Below, piece by piece: positions 1 to 11,700 of a DNA stretch of 64,000 nucleotides. The stretch is from Lasiosphaeris hirsuta. Taxonomy: Eukaryota; Ascomycota; Sordariomycetes; Sordariales; Lasiosphaeriaceae. Where the stretch lies: contig JAUKUA010000001.1 in the NCBI GenBank assembly GCA_030549175.1, positions 7,130,001 through 7,194,000 on the forward strand, in the 5' to 3' direction. The number at the start of each line of letters is the position of its first letter. Within the stretch, counting starts at the first letter, position 1. The position numbers and the translations under genes are program-made. The notes below the pieces were generated by a model. That model saw only the letters and a program-made list of their open reading frames with translations. It did not search any database and had not been told where the DNA came from.

Positions 1-1
1 G

Positions 2-385
2 GTGCCGGAGGAGGTGAGATCCGAGGAGGTGTTGGAGGGGGAGGAGCTTGTACTGGAGGTGTTGCGCGGGGTGAGGGCGCTGGAGGCGGAGGTGGAGGCG
101 GGGACGAGGGTTTTGGAGACGGGGTGGTTCATGGTCGGGTCGCTGCATGAGGCCGTCCGGCATCGGCTGATTGCCAGGGGGGTGCGGGTCAAGAAGACAG
201 AGAATGTGGCCAATGAGTTGGAGTGGGAGTTTTGCGGGAAGTGGTTGTTTCGGGTGGGCGAGCTGGAGGAGAGGGGGCTGCCCGAGGGGATGGGTTGGGA
301 TGTGGCTACGCGGGCGGATGTCCCTATCATCCAGGGGCGGACGTCGATGCCGAGAAAGGAGTACGTGGTCTTGATGACGGCATGA
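2..385 (+). CDS. 3' end of a protein, possibly a fungal GNAT-like acetyltransferase (5' truncated)
   Basis: An open frame enters from the left edge and ends at a TGA at 383-385, giving the last ~127 residues of a protein whose start lies outside the window. The first in-frame codon is GTG and should not be taken as the true start. The segment is mixed alpha/beta in character, with an acidic Glu/Leu/Val-rich beginning and the C-terminal motifs WEFCGKWLFRV, GLPEGMGWD and QGRTSMPRKEY. From memory this tail (W-E-F, LPxGMxWD, then RTSIPR-like) resembles a fungal GNAT/FR47-like family, but no catalytic acetyl-CoA loop is visible, so the assignment is tentative. No intron is needed inside the visible part. 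Confidence 0.5.
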   Translation: MPEEVRSEEVLEGEELVLEVLRGVRALEAEVEAGTRVLETGWFMVGSLHEAVRHRLIARGVRVKKTENVANELEWEFCGKWLFRVGELEERGLPEGMGWDVATRADVPIIQGRTSMPRKEYVVLMTA

Positions 386-1050
386 GGTTCGGGGAGGGTC
401 TCTAACTTGGGTATCTTAGGGCGACACTGCTTCTGGTACCGAGCACGGTAGTCAGGTTAGATGATGGGACGCCAGTGGCCTGGGCTTTCTTGGGTCGGTT
501 CACCCCCCCTAATCCCCAGCTCTGTATTGGAGCCCTTGGAACTAACGCTGGTGCTAGGCTACGATGGGACTTTGATGACACTTCATGTTGAGGTTGGTGG
601 CTACTCTGGGAACTAGTACAGCCTGTAGTCGTGGTACTAACTTAGCATGCCAACAGGAAAAATACCGTGACAGAGGGCTAGCGAAAGCCGTGGCGTGTCG
701 GCTGATGCGCAACCACCTCAACGTCTACGGCGACGATGGTTGGGGTGCCGCCGACGTTTTTGACGGAAATCTGAAAAGCCAGGCTGTATGCAGAAACATT
801 GGCGGAAAGCTCAGCTGGCCGTCGAGTTGGTAAGTGTTGACGGAATCGAGTCCTCCCGGCGAGGCGGTATCTAACAATGTACAGGGCAATGATAGACCTT
901 TTTAGTATCGGCGACTGACTCCGTGTGAAAGTGGCAAGGTGAATGAATGCTTTTGTCTGACCAATATACATCTATAGACAGATCACCATTTTATACCTCC
1001 TTTTGGCTTGCACTGATGTCCCATCTATGCCCGTTTCTACCTCACCACAC
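386..1050. other. Intergenic region between two converging genes
   Basis: The left-edge gene and HEM12 converge here. I see no coding segment with family character and no RNA gene. The stretch should hold both 3' UTRs; nothing further can be supported. Confidence 0.6.
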
Positions 1051-2372
1051 TCACTGGGTTTTTGTGAGACGATGGATCTCCTGGAAGAAGAACTTTAGGT
1101 CCTCTGGGTTGACAAAGGGTGTAATTCCTGATTGTATTGTTAGCTCGGAAATCTCTAGAAAAGGTATCCGTGACTTACCATGCCCAAGGTTGACAATCCA
1201 GCCCTTCTTGCGGGTTGCCCAGCCAAACCCGTCCACCATCTCCTGGACAGTCTCAGTTATCGACCCGCGTGACCCATAGAGAACACCGGGGTCCGCATTG
1301 CCCTGGAGGACAATTGGCCGGTCGCCGACGGTCTTGACGGCGTCTGCAGGAGCGTAAAGCCAGTCGAGGCTGACCGCGTTGTAGCCCAGATCACAAGCAG
1401 CATCGAGGGCATACCAGGCACCCTTGGGGAAGACAATCATGGGGACCGGATCCAACCCGAGCTCCTTGAGCCTGATCGGAAGGTGTTTGGCAATGTAAGC
1501 CAGATAGGGCTGCGAGAACTTCTTGAAAGACGAAGGCGATAGCTCGCCGGCCCACGACTCGAATACTTGGACAAGCTGCGAAGAAGGTTAGTAAGGGGCC
1601 CCAATCAACTACATAACGGGGTGTATACCTGAGCGCCGGCCTTGACCTGGAGTGCGAGGTACTCAACACAGAGCACGGCGATCTTGTGGAGAAGAGCCTT
1701 GGCCTCCTCGGGGTACTTGTAGACCCAGGTCTTGCTCTCCTTAAAAACCTTGGTGCCGCCGCCCTCGACCATGTAGCAGAGGAGGGTCCAAGGGGCGCCG
1801 CAGAAGCCAATCAGGGGCACTCGCCCATTGAGCTTCTTTCTGGTTAGTGTGATGGCCTTGTAGACGTAGTCGAGCTCCTTGGACACATCGACATCACGCG
1901 CCATGACCTCGGCGTACTGGCCATCGGTGGGGCTCTTCAGCGGGTTCGGGAAGTGCGGGCCCTTCTTGTCGACCATCTCGACGACCATGCCCATGGCCTG
2001 GGGGATGACGAGGATGTCGGAGAAGATGATAGCGGCATCAATGAGGCCGGCAAAGCGCTCAATGGGCTGCAGGGTGATGGTCGACGAGACCTCGGGGTCC
2101 CGGCAGCACTCAAAGAAGTCGCGGGTGCCCTTGGCCTCGTGGTACTCGGGGAGGTAGCGGCCAGCTGCGCCCGAGAGTCAGCGCGGCTGTCAGCACCTTT
2201 CAGAATGGCGATGTCTCCTCACCCTGGCGCATCACCCAAATTGGCGGCCGTTCCACCTCCTCGCCTGGCATGTGTCAGTCGTCTATCATGTCTGGTCTTT
2301 ATGGATGCGACACTGACCCCAGGCGGCCCTGATGATTAGGTCATTTTGCATAGGCGCGAACGAGTGCTCCAT
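1051..2372 (-). CDS. HEM12: Uroporphyrinogen decarboxylase (HEM12)
   Basis: This enzyme converts uroporphyrinogen III to coproporphyrinogen III by four decarboxylations, a cytosolic step of haem synthesis. Five exons are inferred on the minus strand: 2372-2318, 2264-2223, 2164-1629, 1575-1179 and 1127-1051. They join in frame to 368 residues, the usual fungal length. The N-terminal substrate-binding motif [15 protein letters not shown] is rebuilt exactly across intron 2, which supports the splice sites. Other family landmarks are [22 protein letters not shown] and the C-terminal NLGHGITPFV, the last rebuilt across intron 4. The start is the first ATG (2372-2370). The gene is divergent from the protein at 2916 and shares its promoter. 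Confidence 0.96.
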
Positions 2373-2915
2373 GGTGACAGGAATTTCTGTTTATTTGCCT
2401 TGTTGGAGGTTATCCAGAGACTGTTTATGTCGTCTGATGCGATCTGGTCCTTATTCACCCGCAAAACACCCCACCCATCAAATGCCAAATGCCAAATTCT
2501 CAATTGGCCTCCTGGGCTGCAGCGGGGTTCTTCCGGCAGCGCAGCGGCAGAGTTTCACGGGGACGGGCACAATTCGCAGCCCCGTCCACATTCAGCCTGT
2601 GTGGAGTCAGCCACACCAGCCTACCCGTCACCTACCTCAATTGAGCTAGCATTGGTCTAAGCTCCCATCAACGAACGATTGCAAAAAGCACTCGAGCTTC
2701 AGCCTCTCGTGTTTCCGTCGTCATTTCACGACTCTATCGCCAGCTTTAGGATCAATTGGCCACCCATCCCGCTGTTTCCCCCCAGCGCACACACACAGTG
2801 CCCACCGATGCGGCCTTAAAATTGACCAATTGGAAATGGCAATTCCTGGTTGCAATCGCCGTCTCCTTTCCTCACGACGCCCCTGTCCGGGCTCGGGTCT
2901 TCGATCCCGACGTCA
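2373..2915. promoter_or_regulatory. Shared divergent promoter with CCAAT / CAATTG boxes
   Basis: The 543 nt between the divergent start codons contain CAATTGG at 2501-2507 and 2753-2759 (each a CCAAT box on the minus strand), TCAATTGA at 2637-2644, and palindromic CCAATTGG at 2826-2833, which is a CCAAT box on both strands. CCAAT is the target of the fungal HAP/CBC complex, which is known to control haem and iron genes. That fits HEM12, but function here is inference. The last box is only 3 nt upstream of the upstream ORF at 2836. Confidence 0.5.
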
Positions 2916-2919
2916 ATGA
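2836..2919 (+). promoter_or_regulatory. Upstream ORF whose stop overlaps the next start codon
   Basis: The first ATG downstream of the CCAATTGG box opens a 27-codon frame ending in TGA at 2917-2919. That stop overlaps the proposed start of the next gene (2916-2918) as ATGA. It may act by termination-reinitiation. Its peptide is Arg/Ser-rich without acidic residues, like a mitochondrial presequence, so a sequence error or unseen splice that fuses it to the main frame is an alternative. Confidence 0.4.
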
Positions 2920-5189
2920 CTCCCCCAGCTTCCCACTGCTGCCGGGCCCTACAACGCCAGATCGCATCGCCAAGGGATTCCGTATGGATATCGGATAGCG
3001 TGCTGGCCGCCACCTTTGGCCGGTACTGCCTCGTCTCCAAGACGTGGCATAGGAAAGCGAGCAATGTTCCCGGCCCACTCGAGAGCCGGCGGCGGCTGGG
3101 GAAGCGACAGATGGGAGACATCAACGGACTGCAGTGCGCATCGTCACCTCCGAACTGGGCATTTCCCGTGCCCTTGAATCTCTCTCAGTGGCGGTGGGAG
3201 CCGCCTCAGTCTCACTCCGACCTGGAAAGGCTCCATCCCCGCCGAGCGAGCACAGATGCCGTTGCCTTCTCTGTGACGATTCCCAGGTGGCTCGGGGAGT
3301 GGGCGGCTCGAGTTGAAGATGAAGACCAAATACCATTATCTGACCTAGCCCCCCCGCCCGTCGCAAAATCGCCGCCATTTCGCACCCTCCTGGACGACTT
3401 TCTCGGGTCAATCGCGAATGCCCCTGAAGATATATTTATAACAGATGCCACATATCTCTGCCACAAGCTTCAACAGTCTATATTTCTGGGAGAAATGTCA
3501 CCTGAAGATCTGATGTCGATATCCGCCGACTTATGGAGCGCTTTGGATTCCAGATTAGACAACTCATCCGACGACTCGCAGCTTTATTTCTCCCTATACT
3601 CCGCCATTGTAACCGGCGTCGCTACTTCCAAGGTGTTTCGGCCCAGTCTTTTGCCCCCCCCTTTTTGGAACGCTCTGCTGCTGCGGATGTCGAAGCTCCC
3701 CGTTGACGATGCGCTCTACGTTCTTTTCGGCAAGGTTATGGACGCCACTCATCACATTCGCAGCGGTATCGTCAAAGGGGTTGCTTCTGTGCTCGCTCGC
3801 TTCTTTTTCGCCTGGACTATCAACAGTGTCGAGGTCTCGAGGCTGTTACACGCTGCGGACTCATCACGTAGCCAGGCTGGGAAATGGCTAAGCGCCACTC
3901 GCTCCGCCTTTGCTATTGATACCAGCCTTGAGATTGAGTCTTCCATTCAGCGCGCAAGGACTGAGCTTGAGCAGGCCCGTGCCTCGCTCACGTCTGTAGA
4001 CGCCGCCCTTTCCGCTCACGCTCGCCATATCGGGGCCATTTCGAAGGCAGTACGTCCTTTATTGAGGACCCTCGACCCTGGGAGTCATGGACGCCTATTC
4101 GATGTAGCCAACGAGCTTGTTTTAGAGCAGATCCAGTTCGTTCTAGAACAAGACTGGGTCTCTGCCACGAGGCAGTGCGAGCTGCGGTACAACTGGCTTT
4201 CTGTCCTAGCTCAAATGCCCCATGTGAGGCAAAAATCCCTGTTTAAAGCAGCTGAGCGACTTTGCTCCGACCCGGTGGGGACTGAACCTCTCCGCAGCAC
4301 GGAGCTCTGCTCGTTGATAATTTCCCAATGGGCAAGCAGAGGCTATCTCAAGTCCGCCGGAAAGGTCCGGCAAAAGTACAAGAACTCTTGTTCTGGACAT
4401 GAGGACAAAGCTCTTGCGTCCCTGGTCCTAGCTATCTTCCAAGAAGAGACCTGTCTCGACGTTTCCCGAAAAGGCCTCTACTCTAGTCTGTGGCAACTGT
4501 TGGCAAAGCTTGACCGGTCGGACGACATGATTGAGTCGCTTAGAGCTTTGTCGCACACCTGTCGAGTGCCACGGGACCTCCTAGGAGCACTTTCCGCCGC
4601 AACCCAGGATCACCACGTGGTGTTGCATCTTCACACGCTGTATAAGCGACACTTGCAAAGGTTTGAGGGCGCGGATTGGGATCCTTCCCTGTTCGAAAGA
4701 CACGCAGAAAATATTGTGCTCGACCCCTCGTTACCTGCCGGCACCATATGGTACGCCTTGGATATTGACCAACTGGAAAAAAGGGTAGACAACCTCGCTC
4801 TACGACGATCCCGGCATCAAGGGACTTATGGGGCCCAGAGGGTGGCAATTATCAAGAAGGTTGCTCCTCTGCTAATGGATGCGCCTCACGTCCAAGGCAG
4901 AACAGCCTTTCGACACGCGTCACGATATGTAAGGTTTCTTGAGGAGGTCACAGGTGTCCTGCCAGCAAGCTATATCTATTCTCTCTATCGGGTCGTGACG
5001 AGAGACTTGGCAGAAGGGCAGCCGGGGAGAACGACCCGTCTCCTGTGGTTGCTCCACGTCATCGAGAGGAATTATGGCAAGCAACTCAGCCATGAGTGCC
5101 GCCACGCCCTCAAAAGATGGCGGTACAGGTTGAAGCAGCTTTGGATTATGCGTGGCGGGGGCCAAAACGGAGACACAAAGGAGCAGTGA
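2916..5189 (+). CDS. Helical protein of unknown function, possibly mitochondrial
   Basis: An uninterrupted frame of 757 residues with no intron. The frame is open upstream to 2850, but 2916 is its first ATG. The first ~70 residues are rich in Arg/Ser/Ala and poor in acids, consistent with organelle targeting. The rest is almost wholly alpha-helical, with repeated amphipathic segments (for example SSIQRARTELEQARASLTS near residue 350) and many short helix pairs. That suggests an alpha-solenoid of the PPR/TPR/HEAT type, although I cannot fit a clean repeat register. The C-terminus is basic (KRWRYRLKQLW). No family is recognised. It is transcribed away from HEM12. Confidence 0.8.
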   Translation: MTPPASHCCRALQRQIASPRDSVWISDSVLAATFGRYCLVSKTWHRKASNVPGPLESRRRLGKRQMGDINGLQCASSPPNWAFPVPLNLSQWRWEPPQSHSDLERLHPRRASTDAVAFSVTIPRWLGEWAARVEDEDQIPLSDLAPPPVAKSPPFRTLLDDFLGSIANAPEDIFITDATYLCHKLQQSIFLGEMSPEDLMSISADLWSALDSRLDNSSDDSQLYFSLYSAIVTGVATSKVFRPSLLPPPFWNALLLRMSKLPVDDALYVLFGKVMDATHHIRSGIVKGVASVLARFFFAWTINSVEVSRLLHAADSSRSQAGKWLSATRSAFAIDTSLEIESSIQRARTELEQARASLTSVDAALSAHARHIGAISKAVRPLLRTLDPGSHGRLFDVANELVLEQIQFVLEQDWVSATRQCELRYNWLSVLAQMPHVRQKSLFKAAERLCSDPVGTEPLRSTELCSLIISQWASRGYLKSAGKVRQKYKNSCSGHEDKALASLVLAIFQEETCLDVSRKGLYSSLWQLLAKLDRSDDMIESLRALSHTCRVPRDLLGALSAATQDHHVVLHLHTLYKRHLQRFEGADWDPSLFERHAENIVLDPSLPAGTIWYALDIDQLEKRVDNLALRRSRHQGTYGAQRVAIIKKVAPLLMDAPHVQGRTAFRHASRYVRFLEEVTGVLPASYIYSLYRVVTRDLAEGQPGRTTRLLWLLHVIERNYGKQLSHECRHALKRWRYRLKQLWIMRGGGQNGDTKEQ

Positions 5190-8100
5190 TATGCTGCACA
5201 AGTGCGGGCTGGGCAAGCAAGTATTACCTTGCTGCTTCAACTCCTGCCCTATTTTTTCGACTAGTCTAATCAATGCCGCCTAGAAACTAGGCCAAGGCAA
5301 TTGTTTTTCTTGACACCCTCTCATGTCTGTTCTGTTTGTGTATGTCTAGGCATGACTCTTGACTATGGTGTTTTGAAAGTAACCTCTTCCCCACCGAACG
5401 GTAATGAGGGCTTATTTGGGGGTGGGAAATCTTGGCTTGCCCAGAACCGGGCGCTGCAAGACAGGGACTCGACTGTGTGTATGACCACCGGATAGCAGGA
5501 TATGGTCCGCGTGCTGCTGTCTGCCGGGATGTTGGGCTGGATGGAGACTGGGAAAGTGATGAAAGCTGCAACTCGGTCGCACAGAGACATACCATAACCG
5601 TCACACGACAGCTTGGTTGGTTGCCACGATGCTTCCGAGCAAGGCAGGCCGTCTCGAGAGGCACACTAGCTCTACCCCCCCTCCTGCCGGGGTTTAGGAA
5701 GAGCAAGCAGAGCGAGGTACTTGTCATGGAGCCGGTTGCCTGCCTGGAGGTCTGGGGTGTCTCGATATTGCTTTGCCCTGGGTTCTGGTCCTGTGTGCTC
5801 TCCAGGTGGCCCCGGATGGCCCTGGGCGAGCCCCCGCCCAAGACAGTGCAGTGGAGACGGATAACTAATGAGATCCCTCCACCTTATCTCGATGCTGCAG
5901 CAGGCCAACAACCTCTAGATGGGACGGCATGCATGTATGTCGCGCGCACTTACATGGCTTTTTCCACCTGCTTCGCTTCCCCACCCCCCGCTGACCACCA
6001 GCTTATTTGTTTCAGGGGCCCGCAGGGCTCGCTCGCCTGAGGGGGTGGCGCTGACAGTACAGACGCCCGCTCATACGATTTATCTGCTACTACAAAGCTA
6101 GTAGACAGGCGGTTTGAACTTTAGTGCTTTAGGTCGCGGTTGTCAAGCTTGAAAAGCGGATATTGCCGGAGCTTCGACGTGGATGGATTAGGTTCAGCTT
6201 CCAACTGCCAACCTCGAAAGCCAAGGCGAGGCCAGGAGGTCAGGGGGCTGGGCAGAGAAAAAAACTGATGGGCAACGGAAGCCAACAACGTCACACAGAT
6301 ACCCGATAGGCTTCCCCTCCTACGGATGTCCCGATCGCCGCTGCACTGATCCAGGGCCCCGGCTTTTTCTTGGCGTCCGGGGAATGGGGAGATCTGGGAG
6401 CGAAGGTGGCTCGGTGGGTGCCATGTCGGTCATCTCGGGGCCTACCTTCGGGGCCAACAGATGGCCGCAAGCGAGCAGCGTGACGCCTCGGCGGCTCGGA
6501 TCATCGGAACCAGTGACGAGAATCTCCGAGGACTGACAAATGGGAGGACCGGCTAGGAAAATAAGAAAAAAAGGTATACACACACACATACACATGCCAG
6601 CCGAGCGGAGGCACTTGGTGATGCCCATGACACCTTAGGCTCTAGGGGAGGGGGGAGGGAAGCAATGGCCCGATTGGGGAAGGGGTTTTAGGACAGGAAG
6701 CCTGCTCCAGCAAATATGTGACGCGCCTCGTCCGTACCCCCTCATTTGGGGAGGCCTGCCTGGACGACGCTAGCTGCTTGTTTCAGAAAGGCCCAGCACT
6801 ATGGAAAGGCTTGTGGCACGTCGATTGGTGGCTTTCTCAATTGCTCCTCACATGGGTTTGCGACGGGAGCCGGTCACACGCGGGCTGGTGAGAAGAGAGG
6901 GACAGCAACGAGTCAACGGCGATGGAGCGCTGTCCTGGTCGAGCTGAACGGCGGGCTCGCGAGCGTAGCGGGAGGCTTAGGCGTAACTGTCTGGGCCGGT
7001 CCTGGCGAAGGTCTGAGGGCCCAGCTGAGGATGGAGAAGTGCCATGGAGAAATGTCTCCACCGCCACTGTGTAACACACCGAAAGGGCGAGGAGGCAGAG
7101 TGGTCGATGCCCGGCTCGCCCTGCCTTCAGGGCCTGGGATGGTAATGGTATGTTTGCTGGCTGGCCACGCACCTCTACCCGACCTGGCCGATCCGAAGCA
7201 AAACGCTAAGAGAGAAACTTTTCCTTGATGTGTCAACGTGTCCCCGCCCGACTGACAGGTGAAGCGGGAGGGCAGGAATTGAAATTGGTAAGCGCCTGGC
7301 TCGCGTGCTTTCTTCCACCTTGCCATACCCATAGGACGCTGCTCTGGAATCTCGCCCTTGCATCCGTGAGTCAGCGAGCCAGCGAGCCAGACCGTCAACG
7401 CTCCGGGGCCGAGTTGGCGTTGGGCCGATACAGCGACCAGGACGTTGAGCTTCGGCAGCCGGGCTGAGCCCGCCCAACCTCTCTCATCAAAGTTTAAGGG
7501 GCAAAGGTTGAAAGAGGCCCTAGCCTGCCCTTACCTCCCAACCGATCTGGCTCTCTCTCCTGCTGGATGTCTGCATGTCTGATATCTGCTTCTTCTCCCC
7601 TGTTTGTCGACGGTTACCAGCTGTGGTTCGGCTGTAGATTGTCTCTCTCCTGTTGCCAGCAACATCGTCTTCCGTCGACCTGTTTGGCTACGCTGCGCCT
7701 CTTGCACGTCCAGCACCCGCAGCCCGCAGCCATCCTTTCCGCATATCGCAGCTCGCAGCTCGCAGCTCCCTCGCAGCCCATCGGCACCAAACCCCGCAGC
7801 CAGTGGCCCCGAGGCTCGATCTTGCGACCAGACCAGACCAGGCCAGCGGGTGCGTCCAGTCCCTCCCCCGAGATCCGCCGTCGAGCACGGCCTACCCGAT
7901 GCCATCTGGTGGTCCTTGCTGCCCACTCCCGCCCAGGCAGCCAGCCAGCAGGCCTATCGTCGTCCGCTCCCCGGCCCACGACCCGACCACCACCGCTCAG
8001 GTTGAGCCCCTATTCGCAAGGAGGGGGCCGTGACCAGGACAGGGGCCACAACAACACTGTTCGGCTTGGATGAATAGCGGCTGGCCGATCAGCAGCAGCA

Positions 8101-8791
8101 GCAGCAGCGGCGGCAGCCGTGCACAAAGAAGCTGCACTCTTTTTCTACCTTCCCCTCCAGGAACCGACGAGCCAACCCGGAAGCAGGGTCGAGTGGTGCG
8201 CACGCCAATCTATATCCCGGGAAGCGACTACTCGGCTGGCCTTCCTAGTCTTTAATGCGTTGCTGCCCTTTAGTATATCTGAAGGCCGTCTCGCTGCATC
8301 ATCTGTTGTCCTCCCAACACCTCCCATCATCCTTTGTCGCCCGATTCTGTTGGGGTTTTTTTTATACTTCATCAACAGATACCTAAGGTTCAACAACTCA
8401 GGCTGCTATTCCTGCGACGGAAGACGCCAATCCTCTTCCAACTTACCGCCGAGGGAAAATAAAGAAAAAGATAGGTCATACAGATCCAGTCGATAAACGC
8501 CTTTGTGTCGGTGCACAAGTGCACACATCTTACCCCATACTCGTTTTTTTATACTGGCGGTGCGACTCAGCAGATCGTGTGTTAGGCGTGTAGCTCAACC
8601 TCAACCCCTGCTAAAGTTTCGGTATCCCTTGGTACCCAGGACAGCAGAAGCAGTAGTCTGGGGAGTTAGGTTTACCAGTCCGGGTGCCGATTTTTTGGTT
8701 TCTGAAGCGGTTGAGTCTGGGGGAATATAATGACCGCCCCTTGATCTTTCTTACGTCTTCATCTGTATCCCAACCCCCAAACTCGCAAAAA
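5190..8791. other. Long non-coding stretch, promoter and leader of the Zn2Cys6 gene
   Basis: About 3.6 kb without a frame of family character. Overlapping open frames on both strands reflect GC-rich, low-complexity sequence. It contains an (AGC)n run near 8093-8112, A/T-rich stretches near 8350, and several short upstream ATGs. Such extended leaders are common for developmental regulators in filamentous fungi. No RNA gene was seen. Confidence 0.5.
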
Positions 8792-11700
8792 ATGGCTGGC
8801 GGTGGGAGGCCAGGCTTCGGTGCCGGTCCCAACGGGCATCAACACCCCATGGGCCCAACGGGGCCACTTCACAGCCGACATGATCTCAATATTATGCCTG
8901 GGCCGCAGCACCTCCAACTGCAAGCTTTTTCCGGAGATGATGCCTCAACCGTTGGAATCCAGGTGGACGGCGCGCCCCCGGGATTGCGGAGAGTTAGCTT
9001 CGTCCGGTCGTCTATCGGGGGCGGCGACGTCTCCAACAACATACCCCCTAGCAACGGAGGCGCCCCCTCTAGCGGATCCTCGCCCAGCAGTACGACCACA
9101 AACACAAATGGCACACAACAGCACCTCGGTAGCCCAACAGCCTCTGGTTCTGCGGCCCTCGGCGTCGCCGGCGCCGCCGGTCTGCACTCCAAGCCCATCC
9201 GCCGCCGCATGCGAATGATCACATCGTGTCTCGAGTGCCGCCGCCGCAAGTTGAAGTGCAACAAGTCGCAGCCGTGCACCAACTGCCTCAAGTTCTCGCG
9301 CGATTGCAACTACCTTGGTCCCAAGCTGGACGAGGCCAGCCAGCAGCGTCTGACTGAGATCAAGGAACAGGTGGGGTCGCTCGAGAGGCAGCTTGAGCGC
9401 GACGTGGCCAAGATCGCCGCCCGTGGCGGCGGGTCTGGGAGGTACGATGGGAGTCTTGTTGGCGACCAGCAGAGACCTGTCGCGGATGATGTGGATGATG
9501 AGTTTGACTGCGAAAGGGAACTGGAGATTTCGCCGCTGGCGTCGTTGGATATTACATACGAGGACGATGTCGAGGGGACTATGGACGAGCTTGTGGATCT
9601 CGGAATCAAGGTGGGCAAGATGAGGATCACGGAGCGGATCGGGGGGCTGAATCGGCCGCGGATTTCGGAAGAAGTATGTTGTTTGTCGGCTGCTTGGGCG
9701 AGGGCTAGAGCTGACTTTGCGTGATAGATTCGCGCCGGTCTCGAGGACTCACCCGCAGCTTCGGTCGCTGCTTTGCATGCGCCGCAGGTATTCAATCCTA
9801 TCGACGGCATGCTCGATCCCACGGCTCCGGCGAACAACCTCCCCGACTTCCTGAGGCCATCCTCCGCGTATCTCGCGCCCACAAGCGGCTTCTTCTTCGG
9901 CCAGGTTCTCCAGTCGCCCGATATTGTCCAGTTCCTGCCGACAACCATGGGCCAAGGCGACCGCCTCATCCACCGCTACTTTGAAGCCGTGCACCCGATC
10001 GCCCGGTGCGTCCACCGTGCCTCGTTTGAAGCGCTGTACGAGTCGTTCAAGGATGACATCAGACTCAGCTTTGAGCCGCGCGCGTCTGTCCAGGCTGCTG
10101 TTTTTGCGGCCATGTTCAGCGCTGCCGTCAGCCTGGACGAGGCCGACGTCGCGAGGGAGTACGGCTACGGTGTCACGAAGGATGATCTGGTGAAGAAGAT
10201 GAAGCTGGGAACCGAGTCTGCGCTTAGCAAGGCCGACTTCCTGCGGACGACCAAGGTGGAGACGTTTCAGGCGTTCGTGATGTATCTGGTGAGTCGGTGT
10301 CTCTTTAGCAAGCAAGGGGCCGTGGGTGACTGACGCTGTGTAGATCCCGCTGTGTCGGGAGGAGGTGTCGAGAGCCCACTCGGTTCTCGTTGGCGCTGCT
10401 GTCAGGATGGCCGAGTGCTTGGGGCTCCACCGCGATGGGGAGGCCTTCAATCTCAGTCCCCTGGACACACATGTGCGGCGGCTCATCTGGCACCAGCTGT
10501 GCTTCCTGGATATACGGACGTGCGAGACTCAGGGCCCGAAGCCAGCGATCCGGCGCGACGACTACGACACCAAGCTGCCTCTCAACTGCGAGGAGAGCGA
10601 TCTGACGCCGCTGACATTGGTTCCCCCGCCGGCAGCCGAAGGCTGGACGTCGACAATGTACTCGATTATGCGGTTTGAGATCAACGAGATGATGCGCAAC
10701 ATCTGGCTGGACAGGCGCAAGCTCGAGATGCGCAGGGTGACGCCGACCTCAGTCCTTGCCAAGATCGAGACCTTCCGCAAGCGCATGTCGGAGAAGTACG
10801 ACCACTTCATGGACGATAAGATCCCCATCCAGCGCTACGCCAAACTGGTCATGCACCTGCTCACGCACCGGCTGTTCGCCATGGTCCTGCACCCGTACCA
10901 CTCCAACACGGCCAATCCCATGCCGGAGCGCCTGAACGACATCTTGATGACGAGCGGCATCACCATCATCGAGACGGCGATCCAGCTCGAGCACAACCCC
11001 TTTTCCCTTGCGTGGCGCTGGTACAGCGGCGCATACCAGCAGTACCACATCTCCCTGCTGCTCGCCACCGAGTTGTTCTACCGCCCGGAGAACAAGTATG
11101 CGAACCGCATCTCGGACTGTCTCGACTACGTTTTTGATTTTTGCGCAAACGTCCCCCGCGAGCAGAAGAGCTTGGCAATTCTTGCCGAGATATCAAACAA
11201 GACGGGCTTCTACACGAGCATGCGCAAGATGCGCGCGCCAACCATGATCAACAACGCCATACCTGATAAGCATGCCGTCAAGGAGTCGCCGCCGCCGCAG
11301 GGGGGGATGCAGGGGATCCAGCAGGCTCAGCAGAGTCAGCAAGCGCAGCAGCCGCAAGCATTCCAGCAGCAAGTATCACACCACCAGCATCAGCACCAGC
11401 ACCAGCACCAGCACCAGCACCAGCACCAGCACCAGCATCAGTATCAGCATGTCCAACACCACCTCCATCAGCACCAGCAGCCGCAGATACCAATGTCGAT
11501 GCACGCAATGAAGTCGGAGCCCGGCACCATGATGGCCAGCCACAACAACAATAATAACAACGGCGGCATCCCCATGATGAACACCAACGGCCGTGTCCCC
11601 GACAACGGCCACACTACCAACGGTCACGCCACCAACGGCGGCATGCACCCGCCGGCCATGATGCCGACCATGCAGCAGTACGCGGTGCTGCCCCCGCAGG

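Noticed and set aside
5287..7228. Several overlapping open frames of 100-200 codons on both strands
   Set aside because: They overlap antisense to each other, lack domains and Kozak-like starts, and arise from GC-rich low-complexity DNA in the transcription-factor leader.
7567..8073. Pro/Ser/Arg-rich frame of 168 codons
   Set aside because: Three frames are open at once over Pro/Ala repeats; it ends before the regulator's leader and has no motif.
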